In this document: piece after piece, positions 11,701-22,724 of the stretch
How positions within the stretch are numbered: the first letter of the stretch is position 1
Layout: each line of letters starts with the position of its first letter
Origin: Chromera velia
Taxonomy: Eukaryota > Sar > Chromeraceae
Length of the DNA stretch: 48,338 bases
NCBI GenBank assembly: GCA_018398765.1
Contig: JAHBMJ010002780.1
Span: forward strand, 45,941-94,278
Direction: 5' to 3'
The notes under the pieces: model-generated
Database searches by the model: none
Told to the model about the DNA's origin: nothing
Seen by the model: only the letters and a program-made list of their open reading frames with translations
Translations under genes and position numbers: made by a program

Positions 11701-12158
11701 CTTTCTTTGAGTGCTGTTTCCAAGTGCTGACGAGCGCTTTCTAGCCCGCCCGCAAAAGGGAAGTTCGATCGATTTCTGTCGGAAGAAAACGAGAAAGTAA
11801 GAAAGAACAGGTGAAAGGGGGAAAGGGAAAAAAGGAAGAGAGGATGCCACAAGCAGCCCGCAAGACACTTCTAATTGTCTTTCTCTATTCCAAAAGAAAC
11901 CAGCGTCTTCATTCAAAGAACGAAAACGGAAAAAGAGAAGAGAACGAGCACTGTTGCAAATGAATCACACCCCGCTTGAGCTGACGAAACGAAAATCAAC
12001 TTGCTCGAATTGTTTTTCCATTACACAAAATACCGAAGGTGGACAGAGGTAGCTATTCTTATTCACTCCCTTCACTCCCAAAGGCAGGCAGGTAGAAAAG
12101 GGTGCGGGAAGCCAAAAGAGATGCGAAAAGAAACTAGGGCTTGACGAGAAGGTCTAGA
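8751..12158. other. repeat-rich region with unresolved minus-strand exon-like segments
   Basis: Mostly purine/pyrimidine-biased low-complexity DNA, with a TGCA repeat at 10583-10606 and a 16-N gap at 11228-11243 inside a C run. On the minus strand several short stretches look exon-like. About 9610-9686 reads GDRQREKHCREHRRSTIRQ and ends at GGT|GTGAGT. About 10302-10368 reads FEPIPAFNRRRALE between TTTCAG and GAG|GTGAGA. About 11250-11301 reads RAVASRLFDCLTSRALSVW. I could not link them into a gene. The 3' UTR of the LARP gene (stop at 12159) also lies here. Confidence 0.3.
11228..11243. other. assembly gap (16 N) in a poly-C run
   Basis: Sixteen N flanked on both sides by C homopolymer, so the gap is probably a homopolymer or low-complexity failure of unknown true length. 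Confidence 0.95.
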
Positions 12159-15100
12159 TCAGGAGGCAACCTTTTTCCTGTAAACCGCTCCTGGCGGTGC
12201 AGTGTTAGCGAATGGCTTTTTCTCTCCTCCATGCTGATGCTGCTGCTGCGGCTGCGCTTGCTGTTGCTGCTGCTGCTGCTGTGGCACGAACCTCTCTTGC
12301 TTGTCCCTGCTGCCGTCACTTCCTTGCCGCATCATCTGGCCACCACCCCGTCCTCTACCTCTTCCCCCTCTCCCAGAATGAGGAAAGGGATGGGTGTGCT
12401 GTACCTGAGCGGCTTCCTTGGGCTTTCCTTGCCCTGCCTCCTTCTCCTTTGAGTCCTTCGGCTTGCCCTCTTCCCCAGCAGCAGGTGCAGGTGCAGGTGC
12501 AGCGGCTGAGGCATCGGGAGAGGGGGAGGAACCTGAAGTTTTTTCAGCAGTGGGTTGAGCAGAAGTTGTCTCTTGGGCAGGGGGGGCAGAGTCGACAGCG
12601 GCTTCTGCTTGATCTTTCTCCTTCTCCTTCTCTTTCGCCTTCTGCTTGTCCTTTTTCGACTGCTGCTGCTGCTGCTCCTTCGGTTTCTCTTTGTCGTTCT
12701 CGTGTCCCCCATTTTGACCACCCTTGTTCTTTCCCTTCTTCTTAGGTTGTGGCTGCTGCTGCTGCTGCTGCTTTTGCTGTGCAGGTTTCTCTGCTTGTGT
12801 TTCAGTCTGTGCGTTTTCACCAGTATCTCCGCTCTTGGGAGGCTGTGCTTCTGTCTTTTCCTTCTCTTGTGGCTGCTGCTGGGGATTGCACTCCTCCTCC
12901 GGACTGGTACCTTCCAAGTTCTTTTTATTTTTGTTTTTGTTTTTGTTTTTATTCTTCTTCTTCTTCGGCTCGCCTTCAGGCCCAACCCCTCCTTCCGGAG
13001 ATGCCGATCCTCCAGCTGCTGGGGTTGCAGTCTCTCCCGTCTGCTGCTGCTGGGCGGGCTGCTGGGCCTCTTGAGCGCCCTCCTTCCCCTCAGCAGCGGC
13101 CGAAGCTTCTGCAGCACCCGAGGCCTCAGGGTGGCCTCCTGCCTGCTGCTGATGGTAGTATGGGTCAAACCCCCCATATCCCCCTCTCTTTCCACGGCCT
13201 CTCCCCCCTCTGTCCATACCCCCACGGCCCCGAACAGCCCGCCCCCGGCCCCCGCTTGTCGGACGCCCCTGGTGGTAGTACCCCCCGTACCCGCCGTACA
13301 CCCCCTGCTGGGCAGCCGGAGACTGGGAGTGAGAGTGTCGGCCCCCGTACCCCCCATAGTGCCCGTAGTGCCCTCCCCCCCCGTAGCCGTACGAAGACCC
13401 GGACCACCGGTGACCGACAGTACCGTCTTCCTGCATACAGAGGGACAGAGAGAGAAACAAAGGATGAGCGAGACAGGTGACCCCCCAGAAGACGCCGGTT
13501 CTCTCTCTCTCTACCGCGGAAGGGTGAAAGAGCAATCTGATACAGGCAGAACAGAAGGGAAACAAGATCAGTCATCGGAGCTGAAAAGGGCCCACACAAC
13601 GAAGCGAGGTGAATGGAAAGAAAGGCGACGCGCGAAACCTGGTGTACAGAAAGAGAAACAACCAAACTCTTTGTGTGTGACGTCTCTGACTGACTCTATG
13701 TTGTCCCGCTTGGGGAGCAGGCAGGACGAGAGGGTATCCGAGATCCGGTGCCCTGCAGACAGACAGACAGACAGAAGGGGGATTGATTTCATTTGAGGAC
13801 AACAGGAGAAACATGCGACTATTTGGTGTCGCCTCACAGTTCACGTTGGTCTTTTCAGCACCTTTCAAGATACTGCTGGGAAAGTACCATGGAGGTGCCA
13901 CAGAGAACATAATTGAATCAGAATGTGAGAAAAGTGCCAAGAATGAAGGAAGGAAGGTTGAGATTTCTGTTGAATGCAGAAGGCAGAAGGAGAGAGAATG
14001 CCAATAACCGACCAGCCATAAGAAGGAGTCGCCAGGAAAACATCCGCCTGTCCCTCGGCACGGAGAGATGCGATTTCAGGAGGGATGTCGCTTTGTCTTC
14101 CCTCCGTGTCTCCGTCCTTGTCCCCGCTCTCCTCTCCGTCGCACGCTGCCTCCTCCCCCGCGTCTGTGGTCGCAGCGCCCCCTACCGAGTTCTGCTTTGC
14201 TCCGAGAAGGCTCTTGATCTCCTCCATTTCGTATTTTCGGAATTCTGGTGGAGGGGGGGGCGCAAGAAAGCGTAGATGCATCAGTTCACAAGACAAAGGA
14301 AGGACTTCGAGAATGCACGAGTCAGCCAAGAGGACCCCCGAGCCAGCCAGAGAGTCAACATGTACTATTAACTAGTTGTCTCCTTGATACACTGTTCTTC
14401 CCCAATATTGCTGGCAGAAAAAAGAGCCTAGATCCAGCAAAGAACTCAATTCCACACAGCCGTTGGTTGTGCGTCCCTCTGCTGACCTCCCGAAAATCCC
14501 GGAGTGGGAGCGTTTGCCAATTCCTCTTCAGTTGGCCCCTGATCTTCCACCTGCGGACAATCGATACATTATTATGGTGAGAGAAGAAGGGAAAAAAGGG
14601 GGAGAAGAATCATTTCCGGGACGGTTTCTGTCAGACACTCAGTGACACTTCCTCACCTTTGCCCCGAAGCCTTTGAGGAAAACCGAAACTCTCCCTCGTC
14701 ACAACTCAACTCATTCTTTTCTTCTCTTCAACCAAAATTCTTCCCTCTCCCCCCCTTGATTCAAATGGCCTTCCTTCCTTCCTTCCTTCCTTCCTTCTCT
14801 TCCTTGCTTCCTTCCTTCCTTGCTTCCTTCCTTGCTTCCTTCCTTCCTTCCTTCCTTGCTTCCTTGCTTGCCTTCCTTCCTTGCCTTCCTTGCTTCCTTC
14901 CTTGCCTTCCTTCCTTGCTTCTGTTCCTTGCTTCCTTCCTTGCTTCCTTGCTTCTCTTCCTTGCTTCCTTCCCTCCTTCCTTCCTTGCTTGCTCCCTTGC
15001 TTGCTTCCTTCCTTGCTCCCTTCCTTCCTTGCTTCCTTCCTTGCTTCCTTCCCTCCTTCCTTCCTTGCTTCCTTCCTTCCTTGCTTGCTCCCTTCCTTGC

Positions 15101-18100
15101 TTCCTTCCTTCCTTGCTTCTCTTCCTTGCTTCCTTCCCTCCTTCCTTCCTTGCTTCCTTCCTTGCTTGCTTCCTTCCTTCCTTGCTTGCTTCCTTCCTTC
15201 CTTGCTTGCTTCCTTCCTTGCTCCCTTCCGTCCTTGCTCCCTTCCTTCCTTGCTCCCTTCCTTGCTTCCTTCCCTGCTCCCTTCCTTGCTTCTCTTCCGT
15301 CCTTCCTTGCTTCCTTCCTTGCTTCCTTCCTTGCCTTCCTTCCTTGCTTCCTTCCTTGCTTCCTTGCTTCTCTTCCTTGCTTCCTTCCCTCCTTCCTTCC
15401 TTGCTTCCTTCCTTGCTTGCTCCCTTCCTTGCTTGCTTCCTTCCTTGTTCCCTTCCTTCCTTGCTTCCTTCCTTGCTTCCTTCCCTCCTTCCTTCCTTGC
15501 TTCCTTCCTTCCTTGCTTGCTCCCTTGCTTCCTTCCTTGCTCCCTTCCTTGCTTGCTTCCTTCCTTGCTTCCTTCCTTGCCTTCCTTCCTTGCTTCTCTT
15601 CCTTGCTTCCTTGCTTGCTTCCTTCCTTCCTTGCTTCTCTTCCTTGCTTCCTTCCCTCCTTCCTTCCTTGCTTCCTTCCTTGCTTGCTCCCTTCCTTCCT
15701 TGCTTGCTTCCTTCCTTGCTCCCTTCCTTCCTTGCTCCCTTCCTTCCTTGCTCCCTTCCCTGCTCCCTTCCTTGCTTCTCTTCCTTCCTTCCTTGCTTCC
15801 TTCCTTCCTTCCTTGCTTGCTTCCTTCCTTGCTTCCTTCCTTGCTTGCTTGCTTCTCTTCCTTCCCAGCACGACTCACTTCCGCGTGGGGGTCCGGTGTA
15901 ACTGTCACTGCTACCCCCTCCCCACCGGGGCCTGCACCCAAAAGTTGAGCAGGGAGGCCCCCTCTGCCTCCTCGGCCGCGCACTCGCCCCACTCCCCTCC
16001 CTCCTCTACCCCGCCCTCTCCCAAAATCACCCCCTGCCCCCAGCATCGCCGGAGGCGTCCCACCGTTACCCATGCGAACCTCCTCGGCTTGCACGGCACT
16101 CGCATCTCCATTCCCTGTCTGCACCTGCTGCTGAGCTCCTGGAACAACACCACCCTGAGGACCCGCCTGCCGCCCCCGGCCCTTACTGCTGTACAACACA
16201 CCACCACCACCAGTAGCCGCACCGGCTCCCGCCGCCGGTGCGGTGGTGACAGGAGGAGGAGCCGGGCCCGTTGTTCCGCCGCCAGGTCGTACCATCGGTG
16301 CAGGGAGAATGAACCCCGTTCCGTTGGCAGCCTGAGGGCCTCCTGCCGGGATGGTCCCTGCAAGTGCTGTCGGTTGAGGCATCAGGGGCGGCTGGGGTTG
16401 TTGCGGTGTCAACGGCTGTGGGGGGGCTCCCGGCGTCTGCTGGGCCTGCTGCTGAGCTGCTTGCTGTTGCTGCTGGGCCTGATTGAGCATCTGCATTGCA
16501 CGCAGAGCTGGCATCGTCAGCATTGCCGGCATTGGATAAGAGGGAGCATGAGGGTTTCCGGGGCCAGGAAGAAGAAAGGGAGGGGCGGGAAACAGAAACG
16601 GGGGCGGCTGAGGAAACCCGGTGGGAGGCACACCAGGAGGACCACCAGCCCCGCCAGGCAAAGGAAGACCCCCCACACCCCTCCCGATACCCTGAGTGGC
16701 TTGCGTTTGCATCGGTGTTGCGGGGCCACTAACGTTCCCCGCTCCCCCTTGACTCCCTGCAGCACCCTGAGGTGTGCCAACACCCCCCAGAGGCGGGGGC
16801 ACAACCCCAGGAGTTCCAAAATACCCCGCCTGAACAGATGAAGACGAAACTGAGGGGAACACCCCCCCCCCATCTGCAGGGGACGCCTTACCCTCGTCTC
16901 CCGACCTTCCCGTCTCTGCCCCTGACAGCCCCACCACCCCACTCGGTGACATCACCCCCTTGGGCGTCCCTGCCGACCCCGACCGAGCCCCCGGAGTCAT
17001 CGCAGCCAAAGACTGCCCCCCAGCAGAAATAAGAGATTTCAAGAAATGTTCAGCCTTCAATTGGACGCGTACTGGCGCATCCTGCATCACAGACGAAGAG
17101 AAGAGACTTCGATGGTGAAGGAAAGAGGAGATGGGTAGCCCAAGAAGAAATTAATGGAGGTACTGGACAGGACGCGTCAATTCATTTTTTCTGAGAGGGG
17201 GCAAACATGCAGTCAGTCCGACACAGCGTGGCAAGAGGAATGCAAAGAGTCCAGGGACAATCAAACCGGAGGACAAACACTACGAAGAGAAGATGAACAA
17301 AAAGCCCGCCCGGGAGTTGAAACTCCACCTATGGTTTGGCTGGTACCAATCCAATCGAATCCAATCAGCATGCATGACTGACCTTCAGCTTTTGCGACTG
17401 TAACCAGAATGCGATATCCATAGCATCCGACTCATTGGCCAGAGAGACGTACCACGTCTGGTTGTGATCTGGATGCATCTCCTCTATTTCTTCCTCCAAC
17501 TTCTTCCCAGACATCTTCGGGCAGGCCGACAGAAGATTTTTCAAATCTGTCTCAACCACGTCGTCCTTCACGTCACGGAACAGAAGAATGTTTCTGCGAA
17601 CCTTCAAGTTCGGCTTTACCTTCATGCTCCCCTTGTCCACAGTCAAGACCGACGACTCTTCTGCAGCCTGCAAACAGACATCTTTTCCTTCCTTTTTCTC
17701 TTGCTTTCCCTCGAGACAGAGGATCCAAGAAAGAGACGGCATCATGGCACAACAGATAGCAGGCGTGAGACCAAACTCACGCAATGGTGAGACCTTCCCA
17801 AGACTGACCTTGAGGACTTTGCTGGGGTCCGCTGTCAAATTCGCAATCGCAGGGACCGACAGAAGGGTGTTGATGGGGACGTACATCTGACTGTTCATCG
17901 CGGCGGCAATCTGGACCTCCTTGGCCAGATTGGCCCTTGAAAGAACGTTCTCGAGCTGCACAAGAAGCACAACAGACAGTAAATCAATGAAAAAAGCAAA
18001 AACATCGAAGCTCCGTGGAAAAGGACAACGCGAAAAGTTTCCCGTCTCGTCTCCAGTGGAGACTGACCGACCTCTTTTCTCAACGAATCAAGAATCTGTC

Positions 18101-18188
18101 TCACATCTTCGCTTGACTGCTTGTCTGCTGAGTCGCCGAGCTCAACGGGAGCAGGACTCCCTTCCACTAAGTTTTCAGTCTCGGCCAT
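12159..18188 (-). CDS. LARP4-like La-motif RNA-binding protein
   Basis: Seven-exon model, in transcript order: 18188-18072, 17955-17809, 17667-17383, 17081-15879, 14550-14487, 14244 to about 14042, 13430-12159; about 1,100 residues. Start is the ATG of MAETENLVEG. Residues about 36-105 form a La motif: LRKELENVLSRANLAKE, then MYVPINTLLSVPAIANLTAD, then VLTVDKGSMKVKP. An RRM-like domain follows (RRNILLFRDV ... TWYVSLANESDAMDIAFWL). This pairing resembles LARP4/4B, cytoplasmic poly(A)/PABP-linked mRNA-stability factors in animals. Exon 4 is a Gly/Pro/Gln-rich disordered region with RGRGRGG clusters. Exon 7 adds Tyr/Gly, RGG, poly-Gln and Lys-Asn repeat tracts. No PAM2 motif recognised. Phases agree at every junction except the 3' end of exon 6, where GAT|GTTTTC or TCG|GTTATT are the only in-phase options. 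Confidence 0.8.
14551..15878 (-). repeat. LARP intron filled by CTTCC/TTGC tandem repeat
   Basis: Intron 4 of the LARP-like gene, 1,328 bp, starting GTGAGT after GAA and ending TTGTCCGCAG. From 14767 to about 15865 the plus strand is an interrupted array of TTCC and TTGC units (sense strand GGAA/GCAA) with occasional CTCTT and CCC. All frames on both strands stay open for hundreds of codons because the units rarely form stops, so the long Leu-Pro-Ser and Lys-Glu-Gly ORFs here are artefacts. Confidence 0.9.
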
Positions 18189-19003
18189 TTCCCCGAACTT
18201 CCTATTCACAAATTTTCTCCTTCCAACTACAACAGAAGCGTCGCCATTGATCGGCGGGGTTCAAGCTGAGATCTCTTGTTCAGATTCCTTCGACCAAACA
18301 CAATCCGTTCAGCCGGTTGACAACGCAGACAGTCTTACCAGACTCCAAGAACGCTTCAGGATTGCGGATGTTTACCTGTTCCGTCTGTTCTACGTGTGGT
18401 TGGAACTGCGCAGAGGCCTTTCAGAGAGGACGTCTCCTTCAGGGTCATCTGCGTAACCGCTCAGTGAGCGTGGACCGTAAATTTCGGGACCACGCGAGCC
18501 GCGGGGCCTGATTCTGTTTTTCGCTTTCCGGGGCCAAGCTAAGTTACTAACCGACCGAGCTTCAAAAAAAAAAGTGGCATGCAGACTCCCTCAACGATCC
18601 CTCAACGAGCCAAACGTCGGATCCATGTCAGATCCCTTTTTCGTTTTTGAATGCGAAAGTGCGTCCCAGCTCATTGCAACGTTGATGTAGCAGGTCGAAA
18701 GAGGTCGAAAGATGCGTTGAGAAGAGCCACTCACAGTTCCTGGTGGTTTGGTTCGTCATTTCTGAATTGAATTTCTCCCCGAGAGTTGGGCATAGCTAAA
18801 TATGCATAACACAAGAAAAAATATTGGAGAGATGTTCTTTCGCTCTTGATTTGAAATTCTTTGACAGACAAGTGAAAGAGGAGACGCCAGGAAGTGACAT
18901 CGTTGTATTTTTTCTTCACCACGTGACATGATGGAATCTCCCCCCACTCCAGAATGGAGGCTTAAACTTCTCGAGCTTCGGAGGAGAGTTGACCACCAGG
19001 AGC
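18189..19003. other. intergenic region upstream of the LARP gene
   Basis: No confident gene. Plus-strand 18121-18456 overlaps LARP exon 1 antisense and has no family signature. The region should contain the LARP promoter and 5' UTR; no core element is recognisable. Confidence 0.45.
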
Positions 19004-19588
19004 ATGCAGGTCACCAAGAGATTGGAGTACTCTCTTTGGTGCACGCTAGAGCTTCTAGAGAGTTTGAAACAGAATGTTGGGGGTGCACAGCAGAATCCCT
19101 TCCCGCAGAGCTCTCCCCCTCCTCCAAAAGAAGAGTCCGATGGAGCCATTTTTCCCTCCCCCTGGATCCTCCCATCACCCCGACTCACAGAAGTACGCCA
19201 GGGCAGCCTGCTCCTGAGCGCACCCACCCTGCGTGAGGCGGCAGCCACCAACACCTTCCTGGGCGGGGACGTGAAGGTTCCTAACGATACGGCGATGGTC
19301 CGATCCGGTGTTGCATCCCCCAGAGACAGTGACGTCGGTTTCCTTCTCGACGAGGACCTTCGTGTGGACGGGGTTCGGGGGGGGTGGTTTGCGGGTGGCA
19401 CTATACTAGAAAGAGGGTCCACCCTCAGTCTGAGACTCCCCTCCCCACCGCCACATGGACTCTCAGAGTCTGGGCCTCTGCCGCAGTCTGGTCTGGCGAA
19501 GAAGGGTAGAGATGCCCAGGCACAGGCAGCGGGACAGGAACACGTGGCCTTCATTTGTATAAAAGTCTCTCAGGCTGAGGATTGGTAG
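19004..19588 (+). CDS. hypothetical protein
   Basis: ATG-initiated frame of 194 codons ending in TAG (first residues MQVTKRLEYSLWCTLELLES). It starts with an amphipathic helix, then a Pro-rich segment, then mixed Asp/Gly/Leu sequence (DSDVGFLLDEDLRVDGVRGG). No recognised domain. An upstream in-frame-looking peptide at 18928 (MMESPPTPEWRLKLLELRRR) is in another frame and could be a preceding exon or a frameshifted start. The minus strand is also open here, so the strand is not certain. Confidence 0.4.
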   Translation: MQVTKRLEYSLWCTLELLESLKQNVGGAQQNPFPQSSPPPPKEESDGAIFPSPWILPSPRLTEVRQGSLLLSAPTLREAAATNTFLGGDVKVPNDTAMVRSGVASPRDSDVGFLLDEDLRVDGVRGGWFAGGTILERGSTLSLRLPSPPPHGLSESGPLPQSGLAKKGRDAQAQAAGQEHVAFICIKVSQAEDW

Positions 19589-19741
19589 AAGATAAGGACG
19601 ATTGATTGCTCTCAGTCTTTGGCAAAGAGCTTGCTTTCTTCAGCTATGGAAGGGGCCTGGGGGAGTATTTGCTTTTCGCTCCTGTGCACTGCTGATACCC
19701 CGCATGGCGCGTTGCCATAGTCTTCGGATTCACGAAAGACT

Positions 19742-20343
19742 ATGTCGCCAAAACAGAAAACTCTCGAAGTCATTCTTCGAGAAACAATCGGCTTTGCAAC
19801 AATAGGGAAGCCCGTTAGCATAAATCAAACCCTACGGACATATGGAGGTGCGGATGATTGGAATGAGGCCTTCGCAGAGTCTGATGCGTTTTTGTTCGGA
19901 TGCATAATCTTAGTCAACGCACATCAGAATTTTATTTCGCTAGCAACCGGGGCACGTGACTACTTTTGGAAACTTGCCACGAAGACGAGAGGGTCCCTGC
20001 TGAGCAGATTGAGGCAGTGGTGAATCTTTTCGGGGGGGAGGGGGCGTTAGTTTCTGGGGAGGATTTAGCTCTCCTGCATGCAGAGCTTAAGTCTCAGTTG
20101 CAAGTTCGGGAGTCACGGACAGGGGGGGAAGAAGTGCTTTCATACGACCTGAGTGGTATGCACATTCGCATGGCCAGGAGTGTTTTCTTCGGGCCTGGTA
20201 AGCGCACGGGCCTTGCCGATTTTGACTTGAAGATCTCGAATTCCGCTTCTTCATTGTTAGGGAGAGATCGGGCTGCAAAATGTTGTGAGTTTGCGAGCAA
20301 GGTGAAGAAGTACTTGGAGACATACTATGGGGGGAGACTCTAA
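19742..20343 (+). pseudogene. broken ORF upstream of the second LINE, function unknown
   Basis: Two overlapping frames, 19742-20023 and about 19969-20343, read as one protein if a single shift near 19970 is allowed. Fragments include RTYGGADDWNEAFAESDAFL and SDFDLK-like GLADFDLKISNSASSLLGRD. The second frame is the same one that resumes after a TAA into the reverse-transcriptase remnant at 20356, so this may be the 5' part of that LINE ORF; I do not recognise an endonuclease. Alternatively it is an independent degenerate gene. Confidence 0.4.
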
Positions 20344-20355
20344 GTTAAACTTAAA

Positions 20356-22531
20356 TTGAAAGCCTATAGCTACAGCTGCAGCGGACTGGATGGTGTTCGT
20401 ATCAGAAATAGCACAGCAGCGAGACTGCCTCAATGCAAAGTAGGTTGGAACGAGTTTTGGGGACTAATGGAGAAAGGGGAATTTATGCAGGGGCTTGGGC
20501 AGGTGGGGGATAATCAAGGACCAGAGCGACTAAGAGCGACTCAGGGGTTTTAAAGGTTTCAGGTGGCTTTATGCTGGTTTAATGACGAATGGAGGCCCAT
20601 ACACATCGTCTGCCTTCTGGCAAAGTTGTTCACATTGTTGATGGATGGTCGGTTAAGGGAGATAACGAATATAGATAAACGATAGGTGGGTTTCAGGAAG
20701 GGGGTCGGTACAAAGGAAGCGATAGCTGCTTCATGCTCTCACGGCTTCAGCAAAGAAGAGACACAGACCCCTCCTTGCAGCGTTTGTTGACTTCAGCAAG
20801 GCATTTAACCGAGTACCCAGAAAGAAAATGATTGACAGACTTAGAGAGGAAGGAGTCAGCGAAAAGGACGTGTGCATGATTCATTCTATATATATGAATA
20901 TATGGGGAAGGGTGGATGGGTCGGATTGGGTCTTTCCCGAAAGTACAGGGGTAAAACAGGGAGATCCACTTTCTCCTCTTCTTTTTCTTTTGTTTATTAA
21001 TAATATTCATTCTGCTCTAAGTGTTGAAGGGAGGGAAGCTGATAACAGTTTGGATGGGGAATCAGATACAGATGAAAGACAGAGGGAGGGAGAATGTGGA
21101 GAGAGGAGGGAGGAGGGTGAAACAACGGAGCAGCGACCCTGCATCCCTGAGGAGGTAAGATTGGCGGACTTACTGCTTGAGAGCATAGGTTATGCAGACG
21201 ATCTTATTATTTTTGCTCACTCTTCTTCTGACCTGCAGTGGCGTTTGGACCGTTTGGCCTCTTATTGTCAGGAACATGGATTGAAAGTGAATTTAAAGAA
21301 AACAAAAGTTCTTGCACTCTCAGGCTTAGGAAGGGAAATAGAAGGGGAAATGACTTTTGAAGGGAAGACAGTTGAACGTGTAGAGAGCTACAAATACCTT
21401 GGGTGTCGTGTGTTTGAGGGAGGGGACCCAAGAAAGTCAGTCAGGGACCGACTTGAAAGTGCCGAACGCTGTTTGGGCGCAGTGATGGGCACTTGTTCAT
21501 CCTTAGGTCCTTTGCCCCCTCGATGCAAAGTTCGTTTACTGTAGGCGCTCTAGGAGCCGGTGGCAACGTACTCGCTGGAAGCCTTGCCAGTAAGTCGGAG
21601 AGATATCGTTGCACTTGATGTATTGTAGCTTCGATTTGTACGTTGGACATTCCGTTTGCCCTATAACTCTTTCAAGGTGCTAACTTTGGTTTTGGTTGGT
21701 ATGCATCCCATGAGAGAGATTCTTTCTTGTCGGTTGGGAGGTTTTATAGAAAGTATAAAGAGAACAGAAAGGGAGGTTCCTTGGGCAGTCTGGGATACAT
21801 GGCACAGATCGCTGACCCTGGTATAGGCCAATTCAACCAGTAGCATGCTTTAGACAATCGCACCAGATCTTTTAAGAAAAGAAAGCCAGAGAGGGAGAAA
21901 CGGAACGAATAAATGCATACTCAGGCAGAAAGCGAGGGAAAGGGAAGCCTCAGAATGGTTGTCGGAATGGTTGATTTCAAGACCCGTCGGCGAGCATAGG
22001 CTCACCCGTTCATGTGGTATCTATCCACGCAACTCCCGACTGAGTAATTTTCAGATAGAGAACCGATCGCACCAGCGTCTGGCCATGTTGCTTTTAGGGG
22101 GGAGGGTTAGAAGGGGGTGGGGTTACAGAGTTCAATTGCGTACTCTGTCTCGCTCTCTCTTGTCTGGTAGTTCTCTTTTCACCTCTATCCTTCGAGCATG
22201 TGCTGGTAGGGGAAAGAGATACGGTGGATCCTGTGAAAAACACTGTATTCACTGTCCTGCAGTTGAAGGCAAAAAGGTGATCGACGATGCGGTGCATCGA
22301 CTGTCTGTATACGTGTGAACAGAGCAGCTTAGATCCAAACTTCACTTGCTGGCAGAGAGAGTGAAAGAGAGAACAGGAATCGGTGAAAGGGTCTGCAGAG
22401 CAAGATGGACTGCTGTAGCTGGAGGAAGAGGTATCGAGGAAGAAAAGACATATGTAAGAGAGCTCGTTTCATTCATTGTGGACCGGGAGCCGAAAAAGGT
22501 AAGTACACTGATCGAAGCTTGTCTAAAATGA
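20356..22531 (+). pseudogene. degenerate LINE reverse transcriptase
   Basis: Non-LTR reverse transcriptase remnant. Motifs in order: GLDGVRIRN and WNEFWGLMEKGEF; NDEWRPIHIVCLLAKLFTLL; VGFRKGVGT; AAFVDFSKAFNRVPRKK; STGVKQGDPLSPLLF; ESIGYADDLIIFAHS (catalytic YADD); HGLKVNLKKTKVLALSG; ESYKYLGCRVFEGG. A C-terminal finger-like CIHC...H block (C-x2-C-x13-H) follows at about 22240-22305. One frameshift lies near 20745. From 20828 to 22531 the frame is kept throughout, interrupted only by in-frame stops (first at 21542). The element differs from the one at 6.4-7.6 kb in all motifs. It cannot encode an intact enzyme. Confidence 0.85.
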
Positions 22532-22724
22532 GTGCACGCGCGTCTTGTATGGTTGTTCAGCCTTTAGCTTCAGCCTAGGCTGCGGAGGGTCGTGGTTGTT
22601 CATATTCATGCGGAAGCAGGCTAAGCTGCAGCGGTTTGCTCCTTTTATTTACAACTGCATGTATGGGTTGCCATTTGTCTCTGATTTCAGAGACTCTAGG
22701 CTTAACCACAATTAAGTAAGTAAG
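22532..22724 (+). repeat. LINE 3' UTR with hairpin and (TAAG)3 tail
   Basis: After the last LINE codon comes a 3' UTR. It ends in a perfect 8-bp inverted repeat at 22677-22694 (GTCTCTGA TT TCAGAGAC) and three TAAG units at 22713-22724, after which AT-rich DNA begins. A terminal stem-loop plus a short tandem tail is the usual 3' architecture recognised by reverse transcriptases of CR1/L2/Jockey-type LINEs. Confidence 0.65.

Noticed and set aside
12555-13796. 413-codon plus-strand ORF rich in Leu
   Set aside because: Antisense of the Gln/Lys/Gly-rich last LARP exon; composition mirrors it and no domain is present.
14463-14645. Plus-strand ORF PSADLPKIPEWERLP... with splice-like borders
   Set aside because: The minus-strand reading fits LARP phases exactly on both sides; the plus reading has no partner exon.
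14642-17090. Very long ORFs on both strands over 14.7-15.9 kb (Leu-Pro-Ser or Lys-Glu-Gly repeats)
   Set aside because: Translations of the TTCC/TTGC array, which contains few stops in any frame. The minus frame is real coding only upstream of the GTGAGT donor at 15878.
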